A program made the translations under genes and the position numbers. The notes under the pieces are model-generated. The model was given only the letters and a program-made list of their open reading frames with translations, searched no databases and was not told where the DNA came from. Shown in pieces: positions 29,373-39,427 of a stretch of 64,000 nucleotides of DNA (position 1 is the stretch's first letter; each line of letters opens with the position of its first letter). This stretch comes from Arthrobacter sp. B0490 (lineage in GTDB: Bacteria > Actinomycetota > Actinomycetes > Actinomycetales > Micrococcaceae). The DNA is taken from contig NZ_PJIR01000002.1 in the NCBI RefSeq assembly GCF_002929355.1, positions 186,001 to 250,000 on the forward strand, written 5' to 3'.

Positions 29373-31133
29373 ATGCCTCGTACCGGTCCCGGGACGGCAG
29401 CCAAGCGGACACTTGTCTGGCTGGGCGCATTGACAGCACTGCTCGCGATCCTGCTGGGAGCGGGTTCCTACTGGAGCACCGCGAGCTGGAGCCCGCGCCT
29501 GGCCCTCGACCTCGAGGGCGGCACGCAGATGATCCTCGCCCCCCGCGTCCAGGGCGGCAGCGACATCACACCCGAACAACTGGACCAGGCCGTCGAGATC
29601 ATCCGCCAGCGCGTCGACGGCTCCGGCGTCGCCGAGGCCGAGATCAACACGCAGTCCGGCCAGAACGTCATCGTGTCGCTGCCCGGTACACCGGACCCCC
29701 AGACGCGCGACCTCATCCAGGCCTCCGCGCAGATGGAGTTCCGCCCCGTCCTCGCCGGAGGCCCCGGCCAGGCGGCGGCCGCGGAGACCCCCACGCCGGA
29801 CGACCAGCTGCCCAAGCCGGCCGCCGAGCCCCAGGACGCGAGCGACCCCAACTGGATCACGCCGGAGCTCTACAAGCAGTTCGAGGCGCTCGACTGCCTC
29901 GACCCGGCGGCCCTCGAGCCCGCCGAGGAGCCCGCGCCCGCCGACCAGCCCATGGTCGCCTGCGAGCCCGACACCCAGGGCAAGTACATCCTGGGACCTG
30001 TCGAGGTGCCCGGGACCGACATCTCGACGGCCAGCTACGGCCTGCAGCGCAGCCCACAGGGCCAGACCCTCAACACCTGGGCCGTCACCATCGACTTCAA
30101 CGACGAGGGCACCGAGACCTTCCGCGAGGTCACGGAGCGCCTGTACGCGCTCGGCCAGGGCGACCCTCGCAACCAGTTCGCGATCGTCCTCGACGGGCGG
30201 ATCGTCTCCGCTCCCACGACCAACGCCGTCATCCCCGACGGCAACCCCCAGATCACCGGCAACTTCACCGAGGAGTCGGCAGCGGCCCTGGCGGAGCAGC
30301 TGAAGTACGGTGCCCTGCCGATCAGCTTCGAGATCCAGAGCGAACAGCAGATCTCCGCGACCCTCGGCGCCGACCAGCTGCGACTCGGACTCGTCGCGGG
30401 CCTGATCGGCCTCCTGCTCGTGGCCGCGTACTCGATGTTCCAGTACCGGCTCCTGGGACTGGTCACGATCGCCTCGCTGGTCGTCGCGGGCATCCTGACG
30501 TACCTCGCCATCTGCATCCTCGGCTGGACGGAGAACTATCGCCTGTCCCTCGCCGGCGTGGCCGGCCTCATCGTCGCCATCGGCCAGACGGCGGACTCGT
30601 TCATCGTCTACTTCGAACGCATCCGCGACGAACTGCGGGACGGGCGCGGCCTCGTCTCCGCCGTGGAGAACGGCTGGCGCCGGGCCAAGCGGACGGTGCT
30701 CGCCTCCAAGGCGGTCAACCTGCTCGCCGCCCTCGTGCTCTACTTCGTCGCCGTCGGCAACGTGCGCGGCTTCGCCTTCACCCTCGGCCTCACGGCGATC
30801 GCCGACCTCGTGGTCGTGTTCATGTTCACGCACCCTGTCCTCCGCCTCCTCGCCAGGACGAAGTTCTTCGGCGAGGGCCACCCTTGGTCCGGGCTCGACC
30901 CGCGCCGCCTCGGCGGCATCCCGCTCTACCGCGGAGCCGGTCGGCTGCGCGAACCGGGCCAGGCGCCCGTCGCCGTCGCCCGCACGAGGAACAAGGGGGC
31001 CTCGGCCGAGGCCGAGCGGCGCCTGACCATCGCCGAGCGCCGTCGCGAGGAGCAGCAGAAGGCCCTCGCCGGGCGCACCGGGTCATCGGCCGCCGGGCGC
31101 ACCGGTTCTTCCCAGAAGGAGACCAACGAATGA
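29373..31133 (+). CDS. secD: Protein translocase subunit SecD
   Basis: 586-residue RND-type membrane protein that uses the proton gradient to help pull exported proteins through SecYEG. TM1 is near 15-35. Then come the DLEGGTQMIL motif, the P1 periplasmic domain, and TM2-6 (LRLGLVAGLIGLLLVAAYSMF onward) with AIGQTADSFIVYFERIRDEL. The periplasmic domain has an actinobacterial insert (about 130-205) rich in Pro/Glu with two cysteines, possibly an extracellular disulfide. The C-terminal cytoplasmic tail is basic. The stop overlaps secF (ATGA). Confidence 0.96.
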   Translation: MPRTGPGTAAKRTLVWLGALTALLAILLGAGSYWSTASWSPRLALDLEGGTQMILAPRVQGGSDITPEQLDQAVEIIRQRVDGSGVAEAEINTQSGQNVIVSLPGTPDPQTRDLIQASAQMEFRPVLAGGPGQAAAAETPTPDDQLPKPAAEPQDASDPNWITPELYKQFEALDCLDPAALEPAEEPAPADQPMVACEPDTQGKYILGPVEVPGTDISTASYGLQRSPQGQTLNTWAVTIDFNDEGTETFREVTERLYALGQGDPRNQFAIVLDGRIVSAPTTNAVIPDGNPQITGNFTEESAAALAEQLKYGALPISFEIQSEQQISATLGADQLRLGLVAGLIGLLLVAAYSMFQYRLLGLVTIASLVVAGILTYLAICILGWTENYRLSLAGVAGLIVAIGQTADSFIVYFERIRDELRDGRGLVSAVENGWRRAKRTVLASKAVNLLAALVLYFVAVGNVRGFAFTLGLTAIADLVVVFMFTHPVLRLLARTKFFGEGHPWSGLDPRRLGGIPLYRGAGRLREPGQAPVAVARTRNKGASAEAERRLTIAERRREEQQKALAGRTGSSAAGRTGSSQKETNE

Positions 31134-32128
31134 GCCGCACGAACTTCGCCACCTTCGGCAACGAGCTGTACTCGGGCAAGCGCTCCTACCCCTTCGTCGC
31201 CAAGCGGAACCTGTGGTTCCTCATCGCCGGCATCGCCCTCCTGATCTCGCTCATCATCCCGGTGGTCAAGGGCGGCTTCAATCTCGGCATCGACTTCCGG
31301 GGCGGATCCGAGTTCACCGTCTCCGCCACGGACAACACCGATACCGCGGTCGGCGAGAAGGCGGTCACCGACGTCGTACCCGACGCCGTACCGCGCGTCA
31401 CGAACATCGCCGCGGACACGATGCGCATCCAGACCGAGCGCCTGTCGGACGACCAGACGCTCAGCGTCCGTGACAACCTCGTGAGCGGGTACGGGGTGGG
31501 CGAGGACCAGGTGACCTCCAGCTTCGTCGGTCCGACCTGGGGCGAGGACGTCAGCCGCCAGGCCCTGATCGGGTTCGGCGTGTTCGTGCTCCTCGCCGCG
31601 ATCCTGATGGCGATCTACTTCCGCACCTGGAAGATGGCGCTGGCCGCGATGGCGGCGCTCGTGGTGGTCATGGTGGTCACGGCCGGTCTGTACGCGCTGA
31701 GTGACTTCGAGGTGACGCCGTCGGCGATCATCGGTTTCCTGACGATCCTCAGCTACGCCCTCTACGACACGGTGGTGGTCTTCGACAAGATCCGGGAGAA
31801 CACCGCCGACGTCACCATCTCGACCAAGCGGACGTTCGCGGAGCAGGTCAACCTCGCCGTCAACCAGACGCTCGTCCGGTCGATCAACACCTCGGTGGTG
31901 GCGATCCTGCCGGTCGCCTCGATCCTGTTCATCGGCTCGTTCCTGCTCGGGGCGGGCACGCTCCAGGACCTCTCGCTGGCCCTGTTCATCGGCATCATCC
32001 TCGGCACCCTGGGCACCATCTTCATCGCGGCCCCGCTGTACGCGGCGCTGCGACTGAACGAACCGGAGCTGAGGAAGCAGGAGAAGAAGGTGCTGAACCG
32101 ACGCTCGCTGGAAGCGGCCTCCGCCTGA
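31130..32128 (+). CDS. secF: Protein translocase subunit SecF
   Basis: 332-residue partner of SecD with six TM helices: one near 27-45 (NLWFLIAGIALLISLIIP) and five after residue 140. Family marks are GIDFRGGSEFTVS, FEVTPSAIIGFLTILSYALYD and DTVVVFDKIRENT. AAGGAG lies eight bases before the ATG, inside secD, and the genes overlap by 4 nt. A very long hairpin terminator closes the yajC-secD-secF unit. Confidence 0.96.
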   Translation: MSRTNFATFGNELYSGKRSYPFVAKRNLWFLIAGIALLISLIIPVVKGGFNLGIDFRGGSEFTVSATDNTDTAVGEKAVTDVVPDAVPRVTNIAADTMRIQTERLSDDQTLSVRDNLVSGYGVGEDQVTSSFVGPTWGEDVSRQALIGFGVFVLLAAILMAIYFRTWKMALAAMAALVVVMVVTAGLYALSDFEVTPSAIIGFLTILSYALYDTVVVFDKIRENTADVTISTKRTFAEQVNLAVNQTLVRSINTSVVAILPVASILFIGSFLLGAGTLQDLSLALFIGIILGTLGTIFIAAPLYAALRLNEPELRKQEKKVLNRRSLEAASA

Positions 32129-32182
32129 CGCCGGGCGCACGCCAGGCCGGCTCCACTGAGCGCACCGACGCCGCAGCACGAC

Positions 32183-32224
32183 CCTCAGCCGCAGGAGGCC
32201 CGCACGGGCCTCCTGCGGCTGAGG
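32183..32224 (+). terminator. Terminator between secF and rel
   Basis: 20-bp perfect arms (cctcagccgcaggaggcccg and complement at 32205-32224) with only 2 nt between them. It is unusually long, and no T-tract follows. Confidence 0.8.
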
Positions 32225-32240
32225 CCGTTCGAAGCCCGGC

Positions 32241-32246
32241 TAGACT
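32241..32246 (+). promoter_or_regulatory. rel -10 box
   Basis: TAGACT at 32241-32246 follows the terminator. A leader of about 55 nt leads to AGGGAG and the GTG at 32308. Confidence 0.45.
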
Positions 32247-32307
32247 TGAAGCTGCCGCATAACCGGCGGCGCGATGGATTCCTACCGGATCCCGCAGGGA
32301 GATTGAG

Positions 32308-34719
32308 GTGCACATGGCTGAAGCGGTGAATCCCGGAGAGGACCAGGGTGCTGCGGTGCCCGGGGTCCCCGGTCAGCTCACCACCGACGTGCCTCGGCCG
32401 GGCCCGGGGCCCGGGCTGGTGCAGCCGGAGTCGCCCACTTCCGCGCCCTCGGCCACGAGTGCCGACCAGGTGGCTCCCGGACGGCGCGGCCGGACGCGCG
32501 CGCGCATCGCCCGTCTCACCGGGCGCGGTTCCTCGGGGTACTCGCCCGTCCTCGAACCCCTGCTCCGCACCGTCCGCGCGAACAACCCGCGAGAGGATCT
32601 CGACCTGATCCAGCGCGCCTACCTCGTGGCGGAGCGCAGCCACGAGGGGCAGACACGCAAGAGCGGCGACCCGTACATCACGCACCCCGTCGCCGTCGCC
32701 ACGATCCTCGCCGAACTCGGCATGACCGGCACCACCCTCGCCGCAGCCCTCCTGCACGACACGGTCGAGGACACCTCGTACACCCTGGCAGAGCTCAAGC
32801 GCGACTTCGGGCCCGAGGTCGCCATGCTCGTGGACGGCGTCACAAAACTCGACAAGGTGTCCTTCGGGGACGCGGCGCAGGCCGAGACGGTCCGCAAGAT
32901 GGTCGTGGCCATGGCGAAGGACATCCGTGTCCTCGTCATCAAGCTCGCCGACCGGCTCCACAACGCCCGCACGTGGCGGTTCGTCTCGCCCGCCTCCTCG
33001 GCGAAGAAGGCCAGGGAGACGCTCGAGATCTTCGCGCCCCTCGCCCACCGGCTCGGCATGAACACCATCAAGTGGGAGCTCGAGGACCTGTCCTTCGCTG
33101 CACTGCACCCCAAGGTCTACGAGGAGATCGTCCGGATGGTGGGGGACAGGACCCCCGAGCGGGAGAAGCACCTCAGCCTCGTCCGCAACCAGATCGAGGA
33201 GGACCTCCGGGCCGTGAAGATCAGGGCGACGATCACGGGCCGCCCCAAGCACTACTACTCGATCTACCAGAAGATGATCGTCCGCGGTAAGGACTTCGAC
33301 GACATCCATGACCTGATGGGCGTCCGCGTCCTGGTGGACAGCGTGCGGGACTGCTATGCGACGCTCGGCTCCCTCCACTCGCGCTGGAACCCCCTGCCCG
33401 GGCGGTTCAAGGACTACATCGCGATGCCGAAGTTCAACATGTACCAGTCGCTGCACACGACGGTGATCGGCCCCGGCGGGAAGCCTGTCGAGGTCCAGAT
33501 CCGGACGCACGACATGCACCGCCGTGCCGAGTACGGTGTGGCGGCGCACTGGAAGTACAAGAACGGCGGCAAGCCGCCCGAGGCGGCCGACAACGGCGAC
33601 ATGGGCTGGCTGCGGAGCCTCGTGGACTGGCAGCAGGAGACGTCGGACCCGGACGAGTTCCTCGACTCCCTCCGGTTCGAGATCAATGCCCGCGAGGTCT
33701 TCGTCTTCACGCCCAAGGGCGAGGTGATGGCGCTCCCGGCCGGCTCGACACCGGTCGACTTCGCCTACGCCGTCCACACCGAGGTCGGCCACAGGACGAT
33801 CGGCGCGAGGGTCAACGGCAAGCTCGTCCCGCTCAGCAGCGAGCTGAACCACGGCGACTGGGTGGAGATCTTCACCTCCAAGGCCGAGGGTGCCGGGCCC
33901 AGTCAGGACTGGCAGGGCTTCGTCAAGAGCCCGCGAGCACGCAACAAGATCCGGCAGTGGTTCACGAAGGAGCGCCGCGAGGAGGCGATCGACAAGGGCA
34001 AGGAGCTGCTGACCCGCGCGATGCGGAAGCAGAACCTCCCGCTGCAGCGCATGATGACGCACAGCGCCCTGCTGACGGTCGCCCAGGAGCTCCGGCACCA
34101 GGACATCTCCGCGCTCTACGCCGCTGTCGGGGACGGCCACACCTCAGCGCAGAACGTGATCGAGCATCTCGTGGCGCTCATGGGCGGGCACGAGGACGCC
34201 GAGGACAAGATCGCCGAGACCGCCGTCGCGTCCCAGCCCCGCCGGCCCAAGTTCTCCGACTCGGGCGTCACGGTCCGGGGAGTGGGCGACGTCTGGGTGA
34301 AGCTCGCCCGCTGCTGCACGCCCGTGCCGCCGGACCCGATCATCGGATTCGTCACGCGCGGCTCCGGCGTCTCGGTGCACCGCAGCGACTGCCGCAACGT
34401 CCAGGAGCTGCGGGACCAGCCGGACCGGATCGTGCCGGTCGAGTGGGCCCCGACGCAGTCGAGCGTGTTCCTCGTGGAGATCCAGGTGGAGGCCCTGGAC
34501 CGCAAGAGCCTGCTCTCGGACGTGACGAGCGTGCTCGCCGAGAACCACGTGAACATCCTGGCGGCGAACGTGAACACGTCCTCGGACCGGGTGGCCATGT
34601 CGCGCTTCGCGTTCGAGATGGGTGACCCGAAGTACCTGAGCCACATCCTCAGCGCGGTGCGCCGCATCGACGGAGTCTTCGACGTGTACAGGACGACGGG
34701 CTCCCAGCGGCGCCCCTGA
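32308..34719 (+). CDS. relA: Bifunctional (p)ppGpp synthetase/hydrolase Rel
   Basis: 803-residue stringent-response enzyme. Domains in order: a nonconserved tail (1-90), the HD hydrolase ([14 protein letters not shown], then [11 protein letters not shown]), the synthetase domain from about 310 ([40 protein letters not shown]), the TGS domain near 467 ([23 protein letters not shown]), a zinc-finger region with [11 protein letters not shown], and the ACT domain from about 715. Both active sites look intact. The GTG 32308 is favoured over ATG 32314 by the spacing to AGGGAG. Only 11 bp separate its stop from the convergent AbiEi-like gene. Confidence 0.96.
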   Translation: MHMAEAVNPGEDQGAAVPGVPGQLTTDVPRPGPGPGLVQPESPTSAPSATSADQVAPGRRGRTRARIARLTGRGSSGYSPVLEPLLRTVRANNPREDLDLIQRAYLVAERSHEGQTRKSGDPYITHPVAVATILAELGMTGTTLAAALLHDTVEDTSYTLAELKRDFGPEVAMLVDGVTKLDKVSFGDAAQAETVRKMVVAMAKDIRVLVIKLADRLHNARTWRFVSPASSAKKARETLEIFAPLAHRLGMNTIKWELEDLSFAALHPKVYEEIVRMVGDRTPEREKHLSLVRNQIEEDLRAVKIRATITGRPKHYYSIYQKMIVRGKDFDDIHDLMGVRVLVDSVRDCYATLGSLHSRWNPLPGRFKDYIAMPKFNMYQSLHTTVIGPGGKPVEVQIRTHDMHRRAEYGVAAHWKYKNGGKPPEAADNGDMGWLRSLVDWQQETSDPDEFLDSLRFEINAREVFVFTPKGEVMALPAGSTPVDFAYAVHTEVGHRTIGARVNGKLVPLSSELNHGDWVEIFTSKAEGAGPSQDWQGFVKSPRARNKIRQWFTKERREEAIDKGKELLTRAMRKQNLPLQRMMTHSALLTVAQELRHQDISALYAAVGDGHTSAQNVIEHLVALMGGHEDAEDKIAETAVASQPRRPKFSDSGVTVRGVGDVWVKLARCCTPVPPDPIIGFVTRGSGVSVHRSDCRNVQELRDQPDRIVPVEWAPTQSSVFLVEIQVEALDRKSLLSDVTSVLAENHVNILAANVNTSSDRVAMSRFAFEMGDPKYLSHILSAVRRIDGVFDVYRTTGSQRRP

Positions 34720-34730
34720 CGGGTCCGCAC

Positions 34731-35387
34731 TCAGAGCCGGTGCTCCCGCGGCGGATGCCGGGCGACGCGGAGACGCATGAGGGCTCTGGCCTTGCCCGGT
34801 ACACGCGACGTGTTGACGAGGGCCGCCTCGACGAGGCGCAGGGGGCAGCCCAGTTCCGCGGACCTGCCGATCGCCCGGAGGATCGGCACCGCATCCCGTT
34901 CCTCGCCGTGCACGGCGATGTCCAGGGCCGTCCGGAGCGGCGTCGTCACGGACACCCCGCCGACCAGGTTGACGTCGAACGGACCGAGCGCCACCTGGTG
35001 CATGACCGCCGGTGTGAAGGGCGGCAGTGCCGTGGTGCGGCGCCGATGGTCCGTGACGAGGCTGATCAGCGCGGGCGGCGGAGCGCAGCCGTAAACCCAG
35101 GCCGCGCAGGAGCGGCCCAGTGCCACGCGCGGCCGGATCGAGCGGGGGATGCTGCGGACGGCGGCCTGTGCACGCGTGGCAGGGTCCTCCCTGAAGTCGC
35201 TGCGGAGGTACGAGTTGCCGATGACGAGGTGCACCAGCCCGTCGAGCCGCATGCCCTGAAGCTCGGCGGAGGAGAAGATCTCCCCGGCATGGAAGATCGC
35301 GCCCCCGGTTGACGTGACGGGCTGCCCGGCCGTGCCCAGGACGCGCTCCGGAGGTGCTGCGCCATCGACTCTGTCCAGGGGGGCCAT
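34731..35387 (-). CDS. AbiEi antitoxin-like hypothetical protein
   Basis: 218-residue protein. The part YGCAPPPALISLVTDHRRRT and the stretch SVTTPLRTALDIAVHGEERDAVPILRAI resemble the C-terminal domain of AbiEi-type transcriptional regulators and related DUF559-linked proteins of actinobacteria. No AbiEii-like nucleotidyltransferase toxin gene is adjacent, so a working toxin-antitoxin pair is not supported. ATG 35387 is chosen for length; upstream residues in the frame are repeat-derived. It ends 11 bp from the rel stop. Confidence 0.55.
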   Translation of the reverse strand: MAPLDRVDGAAPPERVLGTAGQPVTSTGGAIFHAGEIFSSAELQGMRLDGLVHLVIGNSYLRSDFREDPATRAQAAVRSIPRSIRPRVALGRSCAAWVYGCAPPPALISLVTDHRRRTTALPPFTPAVMHQVALGPFDVNLVGGVSVTTPLRTALDIAVHGEERDAVPILRAIGRSAELGCPLRLVEAALVNTSRVPGKARALMRLRVARHPPREHRL

Positions 35388-35580
35388 CGTCCCAGCATCC
35401 TCACCGCCGGAACCCCGGAGAAGCCCCGCCGTGCCGATGTGGACAAGCCCGAGGGCCACCGGCAGGACGGCGCACGCCGCGGTCGGGCGGCGCGGGGGAG
35501 GGCCTGCGGCCAGGAGAAGCCCCGGGCGGACCTCGCGGGCATCCGAGCCAGTGCACCCGCGCCGGGAGCGCGCCTCCCGG
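35388..35580. other. Intergenic region with copies of a gene tail
   Basis: The text ggagaagcccc followed by a similar downstream stretch occurs near 35404 and 35514, and matches the 3' end of the neighbouring DUF349 gene (ggagaagtcctgagcggac at about 35616). These look like short duplications of the gene end. No coding signal. Confidence 0.45.
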
Positions 35581-35610
35581 CGAGCGGGCCTCCCGCGGGA
35601 GGCCCGCTCG
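35581..35610 (-). terminator. Terminator of the DUF349 gene
   Basis: Perfect 30-bp palindrome, two 15-nt arms (cgagcgggcctcccg / complement) with no spacer, 2 nt beyond the stop codon on the minus strand. Confidence 0.75.
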
Positions 35611-35611
35611 G

Positions 35612-37501
35612 CTAGGAGAAGTCCTGAGCGGACCGCTGCAGCATCTCGAGCCACTGCTCGCGCGCCGCGAGCGCCTCCCTGGCGGTGGCGATCTTCTTGG
35701 CATTGCCTGCGCGCTCCGCGTCGGCCAGGTCGTCCTTGAGCTGCGCGATGGTCGCCTCGAGCTGGCTCAGCGCGCTGTTGGTGCGTGCCTTCGTCTCGGG
35801 GTTCGTCTTCGTCCAGTGCTCGTCATCGGCGGCCTTGACGGCATCCTCGACCTTGCGGAGGCCTGCGTCGATGCGTCCCATGTCGGCGCGGGGGACCTTG
35901 CCGGCCTCGTCCCAGCGGTCGCGCACGGATTGCAGCGCCTTCTTGGCGGCGGCGAGATCCCTGATGGGCAGGATCTGCTGGGCCTCCTTCAGGAGTGCCT
36001 CCTTGGCCGTCAGGTTGCCCGAGTACTCCTCGTCCACGGCTTCGTTGGCGGCCTTGCGGGCCTCGAAGAAGCGGTCCTGGGCCGCGCGGAAGCGGGCCCA
36101 GAGGGCGTCGTCGTCCTTGCGGCTGGCGCGCTTCGACGACTTCCACTCGTCCATGAGGTGGCGGTACTCGGCAGCGGTCGAGCCCCAGTCCGTCGAGTCC
36201 GAGAGCTGCTCGGCGCGCTTGATGAGCGCTTCCTTGGCCTGCTTCGCCTCGGCGTTGTCGCTGTCCAGCTGGGAGAAGTAGGCGCGGCGGTGGCGGTCGA
36301 ACACGGTGCGTGCGGACCGGAAGCGCTTCCAGAGGGCATCCTCTGTGCCCCGACCGAGCCTCGGACCGGCCTTCTGCGCGGCCTTCCACAGCTCGAAGAG
36401 CTCGTTCATGCGCGTGCTGCTCGCCTTCCACTGGACAGTGGAGGGGTCGCGTCCCGCGAGTTCCTCGGCTTCGGCCACGATCGCCTCGCGGGCGGCCAGC
36501 TCCTTCGCCTTCAGGGCGTCCTGTGCTGCCCGCTCCGACTTCTCCAGGCCGCCGATCTCCACGAGCAGAGCCTCGATACGCGCCTCGAGCGTGAGCACGT
36601 CACCGACCATCTTGCGTTCGCCGACCTGCGCGCGCAGGTGCTTCGCGGTCTTGGCCATGTCCGAGGACGGCGCCTTCGCCTGGACGCGTTGCTCCAGCAG
36701 CGCGACCTGACTCACGACGTCGTCGTACTTGCGCACGAAGTAGGACAGCGCCTCCTCGCGGGTCGCGTCGGGGTACTGGCCCACCGGGTGCTCGGCGCCG
36801 TCGACCAGGAGGAAGACGTGGCCGTCCTCCTCCACCCGGGCGAACCTGCCGGCTTCCTCGAGGGAGGTGCTGTGTGCGGGCGGGGCCGCCAGGGGCTGGG
36901 CCTTCTTCTTCAGCGGCCGCGGTGCCATGGCGGTGGGCAGCGGCGGGCGCGGAGGGGCGGTGCTCGGCGACGGCGTGCTCAGCGGTGCGGGCTCGGCGGC
37001 CAGCGGGACCGACGGCTCCGCCGCACCGGTGTCACCGGTCGCATGCGTCGCAGTGTCGCCCTCGGAGGATGCCGCCGCCGGGCCTGCCGGGGCGTCCTCA
37101 CCGGATGTGGTCGGTGCTCCGGCGTCAGCGGGTGCTTCGGGTGCTTCGGCGTCAGCGGGTGCTTCGGCGGCGTTCGCGGGTGCTTCCGTGGCTGCGCCAC
37201 CAGCCGACACCGGCGCTTCGACGTCTGCCGGTCCGCCGGCCGCGGAAGCGGCTTCGGGCTCTCCTGCGGCAGACGCCTCGGCCTCCGGGGTCCCCGCGGT
37301 GTCGGCAGCCGGGGCGTCCGACTCGTGCTCGGCGGCGACCGCAGGCGTGGCCGGGTCCGTGTCCTGGAGGTCGGTCGCAGGCGCGCCCGGAGCCGGGGCT
37401 GATGCCGTGGACGCGGACACGCTGGCGTCATCGCCTGCCGCAGCGTCCTGCTGCGTGTCCTGGCCGATGGTCGTTTCGTCGGATTGCTGACTGTCTGTCA
37501 C
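35612..37501 (-). CDS. DUF349 domain-containing protein
   Basis: 629-residue protein. Residues 1-200 are a low-complexity Ala/Pro/Glu/Thr tail with imperfect APADAEAPEAPAD-type repeats. A conserved stretch follows (FARVEEDGHVFLLVDGAEHPVGQYPD). The remaining 370 residues are highly charged helical DUF349 repeats, each with a W-x3-(G/S)-x-V-(P/R)-like pattern (ALWKRFRSARTVFDRHR, ALWARFRAAQDRFFEARK, DRWDEAGKVPRADM). It is probably coiled-coil and cytoplasmic. Function is not established; family members have been linked to nucleic-acid or stress roles. ATG 37501. Confidence 0.88.
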   Translation of the reverse strand: MTDSQQSDETTIGQDTQQDAAAGDDASVSASTASAPAPGAPATDLQDTDPATPAVAAEHESDAPAADTAGTPEAEASAAGEPEAASAAGGPADVEAPVSAGGAATEAPANAAEAPADAEAPEAPADAGAPTTSGEDAPAGPAAASSEGDTATHATGDTGAAEPSVPLAAEPAPLSTPSPSTAPPRPPLPTAMAPRPLKKKAQPLAAPPAHSTSLEEAGRFARVEEDGHVFLLVDGAEHPVGQYPDATREEALSYFVRKYDDVVSQVALLEQRVQAKAPSSDMAKTAKHLRAQVGERKMVGDVLTLEARIEALLVEIGGLEKSERAAQDALKAKELAAREAIVAEAEELAGRDPSTVQWKASSTRMNELFELWKAAQKAGPRLGRGTEDALWKRFRSARTVFDRHRRAYFSQLDSDNAEAKQAKEALIKRAEQLSDSTDWGSTAAEYRHLMDEWKSSKRASRKDDDALWARFRAAQDRFFEARKAANEAVDEEYSGNLTAKEALLKEAQQILPIRDLAAAKKALQSVRDRWDEAGKVPRADMGRIDAGLRKVEDAVKAADDEHWTKTNPETKARTNSALSQLEATIAQLKDDLADAERAGNAKKIATAREALAAREQWLEMLQRSAQDFS

Positions 37502-37849
37502 CGCTAGAAGTCTTTCGCTCGTCGGATGGCCGTGAGCAACGCCGGGGCCATTTCATGCTGGGTCTAGGAGTCTATCGACCCGGTCCGTCGGACAGCGGCG
37601 GGAGAGCCCGCCGAACGAGTCTCCTCAGCGCCCACCGATCTTCCGGAGCAACGCGGCACCTGCCCTGAGGTTACTTTACCCACTGGCCCCCGATCCGCGG
37701 CATGGCGCGGGCCGTATCCGCCCGAGCGGCGGTCCGAGCAGCCGCTTTTCCGCAGGGTCCCACCGGGACCTAGGATGAAGGCCGCAGAACCGGTCCGCGA
37801 CGCCGCACACGACGGCGACCGGCCCCCACCGCAGGAGGAGATCCACCCC

Positions 37850-39181
37850 ATGGCCCGCAAGGCATCACTGTCCGGCTTCCCCGAATGGCTCCCGGAGGAG
37901 CGCCTGATCGAGCTCCACGTCCTCGGGGTGCTGCAGCGGACGTTCGAGCTGCACGGCTTCTCCAGCATCGAGACCCGCGCGGTCGAGACCGTGGAACACC
38001 TCCTCCGCAAGGGCGAGATCGACAAGGAGGTGTACGCGGTCTCCCGTCTCCAGGCCGATGAGGCATCCGCCTCCGAGAGCGGCCTCGCGCTCCACTACGA
38101 CCTGACCGTCCCCTTCGCGCGCTACGTCGTCGAGAACGCGGGCCACCTGGCCTTCCCCTTCCGCAGGTTCCAGATCCAGAAGTGCTGGCGCGGCGAACGG
38201 CCGCAGGAGGGGCGTGCGCGCGAGTTCACGCAGGCGGACATCGACGTCGTGGGCGACGGCGTCCTCCCGTTCCGCTACGACGTCGAACTGGCCCTCGCCG
38301 TGGTGGAAGCCCTCGGTGCCCTGCCCATCCCTGACTTCACGCTGCGCGTGAACAACCGGAAGCTGGCCGAGGGCTTCTACCGGGCCATCGGCCTCGAGGA
38401 CACCGCCGCGGTGCTGCGCAGCATCGACAAGCTCGAGAAGATCGGCCCCGACAAGGTGGGAGCGCTGCTGCGCGAGGAGGTGGGCGCCACCGATGACCAG
38501 GTGCGCCTCGCCCTCGACCTCGCGGGTATCCGCACCAACGACACGTCCTTCGCGGAGCGCGTGCGGGCCCTCGGGGTCACGAACGACCTCCTCGAGGAGG
38601 GCCTCGAGGAGCTGCGCCAGGTGGTCGGCGAGGCGTCGCGGCGTGCGCCGGGCCGCGTCGTCGCCGATCTGAGCATCGCCCGGGGGCTCGACTACTACAC
38701 CGGTACCGTCTACGAGACGGTCCTGAACGGGCACGAGGCACTCGGCTCGATCTGCTCCGGCGGCCGCTACGACGCCCTCGCCCGCAAGGGCAACCGCACC
38801 TTCCCCGGCGTCGGGCTGTCCATCGGCGTCACCAGGATCGTCTCGCGCATCCTCAGCCAGGGATTCGCGACGGTCTCCCGCTCCGTGCCCACCGCCGTGC
38901 TCGTGACCCTGGCCGACGACGACGCGTGGTCGCAGGCGCAGGACGTCGCCGCGGCGCTGCGCGGTCGCGGGATCTCGGCGGAGGTCGCGGCGAGCGCGGA
39001 GAAGTTCGGCAAGCAGATCAAGTTCGCCGACCGGCGCGGCATCCCCTTCGTCTGGTTCACATCGGCCGAGGGTTCGCACGAGGTCAAGGACATCCGCTCC
39101 GGCGAGCAGGCCCCGGCGGATCCGGCGTCGTGGACGCCGCCCGCGGACGACCTCCGCCCCGTGGTGACGACGGCGTCATAA
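37850..39181 (+). CDS. hisS: Histidine--tRNA ligase
   Basis: Class II synthetase of 443 residues charging tRNA-His. Motif 2 region FQIQKCWRGERPQEGRAREFTQADIDVVG, the histidine-specific RGLDYYTGTVYE near 275, and SICSGGRYDALA are seen, followed by the anticodon-binding domain. The ATG at 37850 has GGAGGAG about nine bases upstream. The in-frame ATG at 37775 would add 25 unlike residues right after a TAGGAT -10-like box. Gene order rel-DUF349-hisS is common in the group. Confidence 0.95.
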   Translation: MARKASLSGFPEWLPEERLIELHVLGVLQRTFELHGFSSIETRAVETVEHLLRKGEIDKEVYAVSRLQADEASASESGLALHYDLTVPFARYVVENAGHLAFPFRRFQIQKCWRGERPQEGRAREFTQADIDVVGDGVLPFRYDVELALAVVEALGALPIPDFTLRVNNRKLAEGFYRAIGLEDTAAVLRSIDKLEKIGPDKVGALLREEVGATDDQVRLALDLAGIRTNDTSFAERVRALGVTNDLLEEGLEELRQVVGEASRRAPGRVVADLSIARGLDYYTGTVYETVLNGHEALGSICSGGRYDALARKGNRTFPGVGLSIGVTRIVSRILSQGFATVSRSVPTAVLVTLADDDAWSQAQDVAAALRGRGISAEVAASAEKFGKQIKFADRRGIPFVWFTSAEGSHEVKDIRSGEQAPADPASWTPPADDLRPVVTTAS

Positions 39182-39427
39182 CCCGGACGGCCCGGGCCGC
39201 CGCGCCGGGTGCTCAGACCCGGGGGATCTCCGCCGCGGATCCGGTCCGCCGCGCCGGGTTCCCGGGTCGGGGAGTGACCGACGCGGGATCCGGCCCGCCG
39301 TGCGGAGCCGTCGTCGTTCCCCCTTCTCCGACGCGGAGTGCGCCGGCACCGGCGTGTCCCGGTGCGACACCGGCTTCTACGTTCGAAACCGGGGGACGAC
39401 GACGGGCGAGCAGGACGGACGTGCCCC
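39182..39427. other. Convergent spacer hisS / APC permease
   Basis: 246 bp with no gene. The 14-mer ccgccgcgccgggt occurs at 39197 and 39246. No clean intrinsic terminator is visible. Confidence 0.4.

Noticed and set aside
35354..37402. 682-codon plus-strand frame opposite the DUF349 gene
   Set aside because: Arg/Leu/Gly/Val-rich shadow of the Ala/Glu-rich coding strand, without motifs.
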